This document shows positions 42,454 through 49,776 of a stretch of DNA of 64,000 nt, one piece after another. The DNA is taken from contig NZ_JAUCZG010000016.1 in assembly GCF_030373225.1 (NCBI RefSeq), forward strand, positions 1-64,000. Reading direction: 5' to 3'. A program made the position numbers and the translations under genes. The stretch is from Hydrogenophaga sp. GTDB taxonomy: Bacteria; Pseudomonadota; Gammaproteobacteria; Burkholderiales; Burkholderiaceae_C. Position 1 is the first letter of the stretch. Each line of letters starts with the position of its first letter. The notes beneath the pieces are model-generated. The model saw nothing but the letters and a program-made list of their open reading frames with translations, searched no databases and was not told the DNA's origin.

Positions 42454-42495
42454 GGTCGGTTTCCTTGGAAGCTCAATGTTTTTTCGTCAACGCGA

Positions 42496-43701
42496 TCACT
42501 GGCGAGCGGCCTGCACTTCGGCCGGTTGCACGATCTGCTGGGTCTGGTTCGACCAGTTGTTCTTGGTGTAGGTCATCACCGCTGCCAGCTCGGTATCGCT
42601 CAGCTGCTTCCAGGCGGGCATCGCGCCGTTGTTCTGACCATTGAGCAGCACGTTGATGATCTTGCCCTTGTCGGCATCGACGACCAGCGCCGAGCCGTCC
42701 AGCGGCTTGATCGGGCCCGCGCCCTTGCCGGTGGCCTGGTGGCAGGCCACGCAGTTGGCGGCGTATACGGACTCACCGCGCTTGACCAGGTCAGCCAGCA
42801 CCCACACCTTGGACGGATCATCGGCCGCTGCGGCCAGGGCTTTCTGCTTTTCGCTCACCCAGGCGGTGTATTCCTCGGCCGACACCACCTTCACATGGAT
42901 GGGCATGTAGGCGTGCTCCTTGCCGCACAACTCGGCGCACTGGCCATAGAAGTCGCCGGTCTTCTCGGCACGGAACCAGGTGTCACGCACAAAGCCGGGG
43001 ATGGCATCCTGCTTGACGCCGAAGGCCGGCACCATCCACGCGTGGATCACGTCGTTGGCGGTGGTGATGATGCGCACCTTCTTGCCGACCGGAACCACCA
43101 GCGGGTTGTCCACCTTGAGCAGGTAGTTGTCGGTGGGTTCGGGGTTGCCGCTGTTGGACATGACGCGGTGGTTGTTGTCCAGCGTGGAGAGGAAACCGAT
43201 GCCCTCGCCTTCGCCCTTGATGTAGTCGTAGCCCCACTTCCACTGCATGCCAGTGGCCTTGATGGTCAGGTCGCTGTTGGTGGTGTCCTTCTGGGCCACC
43301 AGCACCTTGGTGGCCGGCAGCGCCATGCCGATCACGATCAGCAGCGGAACGATGGTCCAGCCAAGCTCCACCCAGATCGGCTCGGCCAGCACCTGCGACT
43401 TGTGTCCCACCGACTTGCGGTGCTTCAGGATGGAATAGAACATCACGCCGAAAACGATGACGAAGATGATGGCGCACAAGGCCATCATGAACCAGTGCAG
43501 CCAGTGCTGTTCTTCTGCGATGCGGGTGACCGGCGGCGCGAAGTTGAGCTGGTTGACGGCGGGACCACCCGGCAGGTCGTTGACCTTTTGGGCCGCCACC
43601 GTGGTCCAGGCACCCAGGCCGAGCGTCAGCGTGGTGGCAGCCGCGCCGAGCCTGGCCCAGGGGTTGCGGGGGGAATGCACCGTTTTCTTCGTCGTACTCA
43701 C
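42496..43701 (-). CDS. ctaC: Cytochrome c oxidase subunit II fused to cytochrome c (caa3-type)
   Basis: A 401-residue subunit II. An N-terminal signal or anchor and a second helix (LHWFMMALCAIIFVIVFGVMF) precede the CuA cupredoxin domain, which has CAELCGKEHAYM near residue 250. A C-terminal monohaem cytochrome c domain holds CVACHQATGKGAGP near residue 317. The start codon is GTG at 43701, supported by GAGG eight bases upstream. The FNR box at 43725-43738 overlaps its core promoter. It is the first gene of the ctaC-ctaE operon. Confidence 0.95.
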   Translation of the reverse strand: MSTTKKTVHSPRNPWARLGAAATTLTLGLGAWTTVAAQKVNDLPGGPAVNQLNFAPPVTRIAEEQHWLHWFMMALCAIIFVIVFGVMFYSILKHRKSVGHKSQVLAEPIWVELGWTIVPLLIVIGMALPATKVLVAQKDTTNSDLTIKATGMQWKWGYDYIKGEGEGIGFLSTLDNNHRVMSNSGNPEPTDNYLLKVDNPLVVPVGKKVRIITTANDVIHAWMVPAFGVKQDAIPGFVRDTWFRAEKTGDFYGQCAELCGKEHAYMPIHVKVVSAEEYTAWVSEKQKALAAAADDPSKVWVLADLVKRGESVYAANCVACHQATGKGAGPIKPLDGSALVVDADKGKIINVLLNGQNNGAMPAWKQLSDTELAAVMTYTKNNWSNQTQQIVQPAEVQAARQ

Positions 43702-43724
43702 GTTTATCGCCTCAAATATAAGTA

Positions 43725-43738
43725 TTGATTTATATCAA
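43725..43738. promoter_or_regulatory. Perfect FNR/Anr box in the ctaC promoter
   Basis: TTGATTTATATCAA is a perfect TTGAT-N4-ATCAA dyad 24 bases upstream of the ctaC GTG. On the minus strand a TATAAA -10-like element (43734-43729) lies within it. A second one, TATATT (43720-43715), is just downstream but would start transcription inside the ribosome-binding site. In either case the box covers the core promoter, which suggests repression at low oxygen. Confidence 0.72.
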
Positions 43739-43796
43739 TGCAGATTAGAACAAACTTTCCGGGCCCCAGCCAGCCTTCCAACACCCTCTTGTCCGC

Positions 43797-44282
43797 TCAG
43801 ACCCCACGCAGGGCCTGCCGGATCTCCCGGGCCAGCAGCGGCCTCAGGTCGGACCGCAAGAAACGCCCCACCTGGACCGAACGCCCTCCGCCCCGGACTT
43901 CGATCAACTGACCCGCGTCCCGCCGGGGTTCCACTCGAACCCACTCGCGGGCGAATTCGCATCGCGACGCCCGCCCGGCGGTTTCCCACTCCACCACCAG
44001 CCGGCCCTCCAGCAGCCTGATGCGCTCGTTGTCGGTCGCATGACGGGCATACACCAGAAAAGCCGTTCCCACCGCCAGCAGCTCCAGCACCGCAAAAGGC
44101 AGCACCAGGGTGGCGCCTTGCGACCAGAAGAATCCCGCGACCCCCATGGAGAGGATGCACAAGGATGCGTAGAGGTAGCCCAATTGCGCCGGGGTGACCG
44201 AACAATTGCGCTTCAGGTTCCACTCCATGCCGTGTTCGGACAGGATCGCGAATCGAAAAGCGTTGTTTGCCTGGCTCACCAT
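43797..44282 (-). CDS. DUF2244 family membrane protein
   Basis: A 161-residue protein with an N-terminal RNCSVTPAQL motif, two adjacent transmembrane helices (about 32-52 and 57-77) and a cytoplasmic end with RLLEGRLVVEWETAGR and RREI-like residues. The layout is that of DUF2244. It lies upstream of ctaC on the same strand, a position common in Burkholderiales. The ATG at 44282 is preferred to an upstream ATG at 44423 whose extension has no family match. The function is unknown. Confidence 0.72.
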   Translation of the reverse strand: MVSQANNAFRFAILSEHGMEWNLKRNCSVTPAQLGYLYASLCILSMGVAGFFWSQGATLVLPFAVLELLAVGTAFLVYARHATDNERIRLLEGRLVVEWETAGRASRCEFAREWVRVEPRRDAGQLIEVRGGGRSVQVGRFLRSDLRPLLAREIRQALRGV

Positions 44283-44452
44283 CCACCGCCGGTACTGGTC
44301 GCAGTCGACCCGCAAGTCGGTGCGTTGGCAAAGGGAAAATGCCCTCGAAATTTGGCCAGCGCCGATTGTAGCGGCGTGACGGCGGGCCTCTCCTGACAAA
44401 GGCGCCACTCCCGAGTGGGACAAGGTGGCTTGATTGAACGCGCGCCGTCACC

Positions 44453-45361
44453 TCAGCGGCGACCGGCTCGCAGCATGGCGCGCATGTCATCCACCGCCAG
44501 GGTGGTGCTGCTGGCCAGTGGCACCCGGGGCACGGGCTTGAAAGCATGCCCGTAGATGATCTCGAACGTCAGAACCAGTCGCCCGTCGGGTGAGCGCGGC
44601 AGGTCCGCCTCGATGGCAGCGCACAGGCGGGCGTGCCAATGGCGCGAGCGGCAGGCGCCGTGGCGCTGGTCGCTCAGATTGCGACCGAGCGCGCGCAGCT
44701 CGGCAATCAGCGGCGCTGCACCGCTGAAAGACAGCGTGATGCGCTCCATGTCCATCACTGGCTCGGCAAAGCCGGCGTGCACCAGCATGTCGCCCCAGTC
44801 GTGCATGTCGGTGAACGCATGCGCCGGCAACGGCCAGCCTTCGCCGGCATACAGCGCACGCAGCTCCCTCAGGCTGTCGGGTCCGAGACAGGAAAACATC
44901 AGGAAGCCGTTGGTTTCGATCTGCCGGTTCCAGCGCGCCAGCAGCGTCTGCGGTCGGGCCTCCATGTGCAGCGCCATGTTGGCCCAGAGCATGCGCACGC
45001 GGGTGTCGGCGGTGGCGGCGGCCGGGCCTTCGGATCGACCCCAGCGCAACGGATTCAGCGACCGGGCGGGCGCCTCCCGCGTGGCCTCCATCGCCTGCGC
45101 CTGTCGACGGGCCGTCAGGTGGCACGCAGCGTTCGGCAGCATGCCCCGCAGCTTCCGGTGCACTTCCAGCCCGCCCTGCACCGGCTCCCAGTGCAACCAG
45201 CTGGTCGGCTGTTCACGAAACCACGGCAGTCGATCGGCCATGCGGGAACCCACCTCCTCGTGCAGCCAGGGACTGCTCGGGGCCTCGCGTTGCAGCCAGC
45301 GCTGCGCAGCCACGGGGTCCAGTCCGGGCACGGGGTTTTCGGGGGTGTCGGGTGTGTTCAA
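44453..45361 (-). CDS. BioC-like SAM-methyltransferase homologue with degenerate N-terminus
   Basis: A 302-residue protein resembling malonyl-ACP O-methyltransferase BioC, mainly in the second half: LWANMALHME, LLARWNRQIETNGFLMFSCLGPDSLRELR and DMHDWGDMLVHAGFAEPVMDMERITLS. The SAM-binding motif I (D-x-G-x-G) expected near residue 65 is missing; that region reads GGLEVHRKLRGMLPNAA. It may therefore not bind SAM normally. No other biotin gene is nearby. Divergent from comF, 62 bases away. Confidence 0.68.
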   Translation of the reverse strand: MNTPDTPENPVPGLDPVAAQRWLQREAPSSPWLHEEVGSRMADRLPWFREQPTSWLHWEPVQGGLEVHRKLRGMLPNAACHLTARRQAQAMEATREAPARSLNPLRWGRSEGPAAATADTRVRMLWANMALHMEARPQTLLARWNRQIETNGFLMFSCLGPDSLRELRALYAGEGWPLPAHAFTDMHDWGDMLVHAGFAEPVMDMERITLSFSGAAPLIAELRALGRNLSDQRHGACRSRHWHARLCAAIEADLPRSPDGRLVLTFEIIYGHAFKPVPRVPLASSTTLAVDDMRAMLRAGRR

Positions 45362-45423
45362 GCGGGGAAGCGGTCCATTGCCGCATGGGGGTATCGGCGG
45401 CAGCGCGCCAGTATATTGGCCCG

Positions 45424-46161
45424 ATGCCCGCCGCCCGTCTCGCGCTCCTGGATGCCCTGCCCGCGACCTGCCAGGTCTGTGCAGCGTGGCCGGCCCAACC
45501 GGTGTGCCCAGCCTGCCTGCGACGCTTCGCGGTTACCCAACCCCGATGCAGGGCCTGTGCGGCGGTGCTGCCTGGCGAACTGCCTTTGTGCGGCGCCTGC
45601 CGGATCCGCTCAGGGCCCCCCGTCCTGCAGCAGTGCGTGGCGGCCGTGGACTACGCCTATCCGTGGGACGGCTTGCTGGCCCGCTTCAAGTTCCACTCCG
45701 AGCCCGGCTGGGCCAGGCTGTTTGCCGGTCTGATCCTGCAGGTGCCGGAGACCCTGCCCCTGTTGCAGACCTGCGGACTGATGGTGCCGGTGCCGCTCAC
45801 ACCCCGGCGGCTCGGCGAGCGCGGCTACAACCAGTCCTGGGAACTGGTCAAGACGCTCGGGCACCTCGTCCGTCGGCATGGAGCGGCGCCGAACTGTGCT
45901 GCGCGGGCCTCGGTGCTGGTGCGCCTGGGCGATGCGCCCGATCAGCACAGCCTGGGTCGGGATGCGCGCCTGCGCAACCTGCGTGGCCTGTTTGTCGTGC
46001 ACCCCGCCCATGCGCCCGCACTGCTCGGGCAGCATGTGCTGCTGGTGGACGACGTGACCACCACCGGCGCCACACTGCAATCGGCCGCGCAGGCGCTGCT
46101 GCACGCCGGGGCCGGGCGGGTGAGTGCAGTCGTGTTCGCGCACACACCGGCGAGCCGGTAA
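45424..46161 (+). CDS. comF: ComF family phosphoribosyltransferase-like protein
   Basis: A 245-residue protein related to the competence factor ComF/GntX. The N-terminus holds double zinc-finger pairs (Cys16-x2-Cys19, Cys28-x2-Cys31, Cys42-x2-Cys45, Cys56-x2-Cys59). The C-terminus is a type I phosphoribosyltransferase domain with RGYNQS and the PRPP-binding loop VLLVDDVTTTGAT near residue 210. It takes part in DNA uptake in competent bacteria; elsewhere its role is unclear. It is followed after 11 bases by trmL. Confidence 0.88.
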   Translation: MPAARLALLDALPATCQVCAAWPAQPVCPACLRRFAVTQPRCRACAAVLPGELPLCGACRIRSGPPVLQQCVAAVDYAYPWDGLLARFKFHSEPGWARLFAGLILQVPETLPLLQTCGLMVPVPLTPRRLGERGYNQSWELVKTLGHLVRRHGAAPNCAARASVLVRLGDAPDQHSLGRDARLRNLRGLFVVHPAHAPALLGQHVLLVDDVTTTGATLQSAAQALLHAGAGRVSAVVFAHTPASR

Positions 46162-46172
46162 GCTCGGCAGCC

Positions 46173-46646
46173 ATGTTCAACATCGTGCTCGTCAGTCCCG
46201 AAATCCCACCCAACACCGGCAATGTGATCCGCCTGAGCGCCAACACCGGTTGTGCGCTGCACCTGATCGAGCCGCTGGGGTTTTCCATGGACGACAAACA
46301 CATGAAGCGCGCCGGGCTCGACTACCACGAGTACGCCGACCTGCACCGCCACGCCGACTGGGACACATTCCTGCGCACCGCGCGGCCAGACCCCGACCGG
46401 CTGTTCGCCTTCACCACACGGGGCAGCCACAGTGCTTTCAGCAACGCATTCCAGCCTGGCGACTGGCTGGTGTTCGGCTCGGAGACCCGCGGCCTGCCCG
46501 ATGCGCTGCGCGAGTCCATGCCGCTTGCCCAGCGTCTGCGACTGCCCATGCTGGCGGGCCAGCGCAGCCTCAACCTGTCCAACTCGGTGGCCGTCGTGGT
46601 GTTCGAGGCCTGGCGCCAGCAGGCGTTTTCGGGTGCGGTTCCGTGA
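46173..46646 (+). CDS. trmL: tRNA (cytidine/uridine(34)-2'-O)-methyltransferase
   Basis: A 157-residue SPOUT-class methyltransferase that modifies the wobble base of tRNA-Leu isoacceptors. The start MFNIVLVSPEIPPNTGNVIRL and the knot motifs LVFGSETRGLP and RSLNLSNSVAVVVFEAWRQ are diagnostic. The length equals the E. coli enzyme. The window also encodes a tRNA-Leu(CAA), one of its expected substrates. The gene is 11 bases downstream of comF. Confidence 0.94.
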   Translation: MFNIVLVSPEIPPNTGNVIRLSANTGCALHLIEPLGFSMDDKHMKRAGLDYHEYADLHRHADWDTFLRTARPDPDRLFAFTTRGSHSAFSNAFQPGDWLVFGSETRGLPDALRESMPLAQRLRLPMLAGQRSLNLSNSVAVVVFEAWRQQAFSGAVP

Positions 46647-46769
46647 TGCAGATCACGCGCCCTGCCACGGCAGCATCCCCTCAAAGCTTGCACAGGGCAG
46701 ATAATTTCGCATGTTCATCTGCATCGTGACACCTGCTGCCGTGGCAGCCGCCAGCCCCCTGGTGGCGCC

Positions 46770-47111
46770 GTGCGTCCGGAGAACCGATTGATCACTTCCA
46801 TTGCCCGTTGGCTCGGGGTGCGCACGGCGCCCCGCAAGCGAAGCCCGCACCGGGCCACGCTCAAGGACCTTGCCGGCATTCGTAACCACCTGCTGCAGGC
46901 GATCGACGATTGCCTGGACCAACCCGCCCTGCGCCTGCGCACCAAAATCGAATCAGCACGCACCCCGCAAGAACTGTGGATGCTGCGCAACGATGCGTTT
47001 CAGCTGATCTCCCAACAGCACAACCAGTCGGTGGCGGCGGAGCGCATCAATGCGCTGATCCAGTTCTTCGAAGGCTGGCTCGAGCCCAAGCAGCTCGTGC
47101 GCATCAAGTAA
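46770..47111 (+). CDS. Conserved-looking hypothetical small helical protein
   Basis: A 113-residue soluble protein with a basic N-terminus and an all-helical body (LKDLAGIRNHLLQAIDDCLD, SARTPQELWMLRNDAFQLISQ, AERINALIQFFEGWL). I do not recognise a family. Codon use is like its neighbours, and it fills the space between trmL and the convergent MaoC gene with nine bases to the next stop. An alternative start (TTG at 46788) would remove six residues. Its function is unknown. Confidence 0.6.
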   Translation: MRPENRLITSIARWLGVRTAPRKRSPHRATLKDLAGIRNHLLQAIDDCLDQPALRLRTKIESARTPQELWMLRNDAFQLISQQHNQSVAAERINALIQFFEGWLEPKQLVRIK

Positions 47112-47120
47112 GACCCGTCT

Positions 47121-47576
47121 TCACGGGTAGCGCCGCACCAGCGATTCGGCGAAACACACCGGTTTGTCGGCGCCTTCACGCTCCACCACCACGGCCCAGG
47201 TCATTTGCAGGCCGCCACTTTCGATCGGCTCGCAGGCCTGCAAGCTCATGCGGGCGCGGACGCGACTGCCCACGGGCACGGGCGCCGTGAAGCGCACGCG
47301 GTTGAGCCCGTAGTTCACTCCCATGCTGGAGCCTTTGATCTCCAGCGCAGATTCAAAGAACACCGGCAACAGCGACAAGGTGAGAAATCCGTGCGCGATC
47401 GGCGCACCAAAAGGTCCGGCCCGGGCCCGCTCCACATCGACGTGAATCCACTGGTGGTCGCCGGTGGCCTCGGCGAAACGGTTGACCTGTTCCTGGGTGA
47501 TGGTCACCCAGTCGCTCACAGCCACTTCCTGGCCCAGGCAGGCCGCCACATCGGCCAGTGTTTCGAATGTTTTCAT
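47121..47576 (-). CDS. MaoC-like (R)-hydratase domain protein
   Basis: A 151-residue hot-dog-fold protein of the MaoC dehydratase family. The catalytic pair is visible in the hydratase motif FAEATGDHQWIHVDVERA (Asp and His) with FGAPIAHGFLTLSL following. It likely hydrates an enoyl-CoA to the (R)-3-hydroxyacyl-CoA. The start at 47576 (MKTFETLADVAACLGQE) is family-typical. No other beta-oxidation gene is adjacent. Confidence 0.88.
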   Translation of the reverse strand: MKTFETLADVAACLGQEVAVSDWVTITQEQVNRFAEATGDHQWIHVDVERARAGPFGAPIAHGFLTLSLLPVFFESALEIKGSSMGVNYGLNRVRFTAPVPVGSRVRARMSLQACEPIESGGLQMTWAVVVEREGADKPVCFAESLVRRYP

Positions 47577-47637
47577 GCGGGCCACTGTACTTCCGACAGG
47601 CGCCGGCCCATGTCGGCACCGGGACAGGACAGCCTGC

Positions 47638-48255
47638 TCAGGCGTCCAGCCACTGGCAGATGGCCTGCCACTGCAGCAGGTCTTTTTCAACCCGGCCGGG
47701 CGCCACATCGAACAGGGTGAGGCCGCGTGCGGCGAGGTGGATGTAGTTCTGCGTGTCGCGCAGGGTGCCCAGCACCGGCAGACCCAGGCCGGCCACGAAT
47801 TCGTTGAGCTTGTCGGCCGCGATGGTGCGGGGGTCGACCCGCATGCCGACAATGCCGATCTGCAGCTTGTCGGCCCGGCGCGATTCCGCCAGTTCGTCGA
47901 GAAAGGCGCGGGTGGCGTAGATGTCGAAGATGCTCGGCTGCAGCGGCACCAGCACCTTGTCGGCGATCTTGAGCACGTCCTTGAAACGCCAGCCGTGCAG
48001 GCCGGCGGGCGTGTCCAGCACCACGTGGGTGGTTTCCTTCGGCGGGCGGGCGATCAGGTCGTGCGAGACCTGCCAGCTCTGGATGGGTCGCGCGGCCGGC
48101 GGTCGAAGCTTGAGCCACAGCGCCGACGACTGCTGGCGGTCGACGTCGCCGAGCATCACCGGATGGCCCTGGCTGGCAAAGTAGCCGGCCACGTTGGTCG
48201 ACAGCGTGGACTTGCCCACGCCTCCTTTGGGATTGGCAACCACCACGATCGGCAT
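47638..48255 (-). CDS. ParA/MinD-family ATPase, orphan
   Basis: A 205-residue ParA-like ATPase with the deviant Walker A NPKGGVGKST at 8-17, the A' motif GDVDRQQSS and Walker B-like VVLDTPAG. It lacks an N-terminal DNA-binding extension and no parB gene or parS-like repeat is nearby. It is thus an orphan ParA, a class that positions other cargoes such as chemoreceptor clusters or is of unknown use. The start at 48255 (MPIVVVANPKGG) is typical. Confidence 0.88.
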   Translation of the reverse strand: MPIVVVANPKGGVGKSTLSTNVAGYFASQGHPVMLGDVDRQQSSALWLKLRPPAARPIQSWQVSHDLIARPPKETTHVVLDTPAGLHGWRFKDVLKIADKVLVPLQPSIFDIYATRAFLDELAESRRADKLQIGIVGMRVDPRTIAADKLNEFVAGLGLPVLGTLRDTQNYIHLAARGLTLFDVAPGRVEKDLLQWQAICQWLDA

Positions 48256-48328
48256 CAGGAGCTCCTTGGCTGGAAAACGGCCCGCACGCCGCAGGCGCAG
48301 GGCGGGGCTGGAACGGCGAGCGCCTATG

Positions 48329-49096
48329 TTATGCCAGCGCGTCCCAGACGAGCTTGCAGCCCGTGAGGAACATCCCGGTGTAGACCAGGCGGTAGAACAG
48401 CAACGGCTTGATGCGGTGAGCGATGCGAACGCCCACCCACACGCCGATGGGCGCAAACGGCAGCAGTGCCAGCGAGGTCGTCATGTTGCGCACATCCAGC
48501 AAACCCAGCCAGGCGTACGGGATCCACTTGGCCAGGTTGATGAAGAAAAAGAAAAACGCGAGCGTGCCGGTGAACAGCAGCGGCGAGAGCCGCAGCGGGA
48601 TCACGTAGGCGTTGAGCGGTGGTCCGCCTGCATGCGCGATGAAGCTGGTGAAACCCGAGGTGATGGAGAGCAGGGCACCGATCCACTTCGGCGGCGGCGG
48701 GCTGTCGGGCCGGGGTGGAAACACCAGCCGTTGCGCCAGGAACAGCAGCGTGAACACCCCCACGATGCCGGCCACCATGCGGGCGTCCAGCAGCTTGAAC
48801 AGCAGCGCCCCGACCACGATGCCCGCCAGACCGAAAGGCAGCAGGAACATCAGCAGGCGCCGGTCCACACTCTTGCGGAAGGCCGCCATGCCCAGCAGGT
48901 CCATGAGCAGCAGCACCGGCATCAGGATGGCCGCCGCCTGCGGCACTGTGACGGCCAGGGCCATCATGGGCACGGCCAGCGAGCCAAAACCGGCGCCAAA
49001 GCCGCTTTTGCTCACGCCCAGCAGCAGCACCGCCGGGATCGCCACGGCATAAAAGAACGGATCGGTGATCAGCGACAGGGCCACGGCAGCAGACAA
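48329..49096 (-). CDS. TauE/SafE-family sulfite/organosulfonate exporter
   Basis: A 255-residue integral membrane protein with about eight helices. The repeated TauE motif GVSKSGFGAGFGSLAVPMM opens the first half and SGFTSFIAHAGGPPLNAYVIP the second. It exports an anionic sulfur compound by family. The ATG at 49096 gives MSAAVALSLITDPFFYAVAIP. A terminator lies directly upstream, separating it from the Dabb/YciI/TRAP genes. Confidence 0.9.
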   Translation of the reverse strand: MSAAVALSLITDPFFYAVAIPAVLLLGVSKSGFGAGFGSLAVPMMALAVTVPQAAAILMPVLLLMDLLGMAAFRKSVDRRLLMFLLPFGLAGIVVGALLFKLLDARMVAGIVGVFTLLFLAQRLVFPPRPDSPPPPKWIGALLSITSGFTSFIAHAGGPPLNAYVIPLRLSPLLFTGTLAFFFFFINLAKWIPYAWLGLLDVRNMTTSLALLPFAPIGVWVGVRIAHRIKPLLFYRLVYTGMFLTGCKLVWDALA

Positions 49097-49125
49097 AAGA
49101 AGAGCCCGCGTGCAGGCGCGGGCTC
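49094..49125 (-). terminator. Intrinsic terminator downstream of the Dabb gene
   Basis: GAGCCCGCG (49102-49110) pairs with CGCGGGCTC (49117-49125). On the minus strand it is followed by TTCTTTTGTC. It ends the leftward transcript from the YciI/Dabb genes just before the TauE gene begins. Confidence 0.8.
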
Positions 49126-49155
49126 GTTGGAGTGGGCTGATTATCGGCGCTGGCC

Positions 49156-49455
49156 TCAGGCGGCGTAGTCCACCTGGTGACGCGTCACGCGCAGGCCTTC
49201 GATGGCTTGCCGGACCCGCAGGTGCTCGGGATGAACGGCGTAGGCATCAAGCGCAGCCTGTGATTCGAACTCGGAATAGAGCACCACGTCGCAGGCGTAG
49301 TCGACACCGCTGCGGTCCACCCCGATCTCCAGGCGCAGCAGACCGGGGATCTTGTCGCGCAGCGCTTCGAAGGCGTGCTTGACGCGCTCGATCGAGGCCG
49401 CCTTGCCCTCCCCGGCGGCGGCCTGGATGTTCCACATCACGATGTGCTTGACCAT
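49156..49455 (-). CDS. Dabb-domain (stress-responsive alpha/beta barrel) protein
   Basis: A 99-residue protein starting MVKHIVMWNI, with LRDKIPGLLRLEIGVD and CDVVLYSEFES, the pattern of the Dabb dimeric ferredoxin-like fold. It probably acts as a small enzyme or binder in aromatic catabolism, as related muconolactone-type proteins do. It lies five bases after the YciI gene, next to the TRAP transporter of the catabolic island. Confidence 0.88.
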   Translation of the reverse strand: MVKHIVMWNIQAAAGEGKAASIERVKHAFEALRDKIPGLLRLEIGVDRSGVDYACDVVLYSEFESQAALDAYAVHPEHLRVRQAIEGLRVTRHQVDYAA

Positions 49456-49460
49456 GGTGT

Positions 49461-49766
49461 TCAGGCTTGGGGTGGAAAGCCGGCCCGTTGCGGCCAGAGG
49501 TTGACGAAGGCCTGCACCGAGGTGCTGGCGTACAGCCCGGCCTGGGTGAAGGGCTCGCCAGCCAGCCAGGCGTGGGCCGCGTCGCGGGACGCAAAGTCGA
49601 TCACCAGCAAGCTGCCCAGCATGGTGCTGCCGTCATCGTGCACGAACGGGCCGGCGAAGGCGATGCGATCGGCCACCGCCGCGAGACAGGCCTTGTGAGC
49701 CGGCCGCACGGCCGCGCGCAGCGCCGCGGAGTCGGGCTTGTCGATGAGGATGAAGGCGAACAGCAT
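49461..49766 (-). CDS. YciI-family protein
   Basis: A 101-residue YciI-like protein (ferredoxin-like dimer) with LFAFILIDKPDSAALRAAVR, the conserved His of RPAHKACL and AGPFVHDDGSTMLGSLLV. Related proteins dehalogenate or isomerise chlorinated or hydroxylated ring-cleavage products; others have no known activity. It is ten bases after the TRAP large permease and five before Dabb. The row suggests accessory enzymes of the same pathway. Confidence 0.86.
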   Translation of the reverse strand: MLFAFILIDKPDSAALRAAVRPAHKACLAAVADRIAFAGPFVHDDGSTMLGSLLVIDFASRDAAHAWLAGEPFTQAGLYASTSVQAFVNLWPQRAGFPPQA

Positions 49767-49776
49767 GGGAGCACTC

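Noticed and set aside
40612-43728. A 1038-codon open frame on the plus strand across the oxidase genes
   Set aside because: It is exactly antisense to ctaD and ctaC, which have clear catalytic motifs. Its translation is low-complexity, rich in His, Gly, Arg and Asp, as expected from the complement of GC-rich genes.
45412-45417. TATATT before comF as a promoter giving a leaderless transcript
   Set aside because: No acceptable -35 element was found at the required distance; evidence too weak to list.
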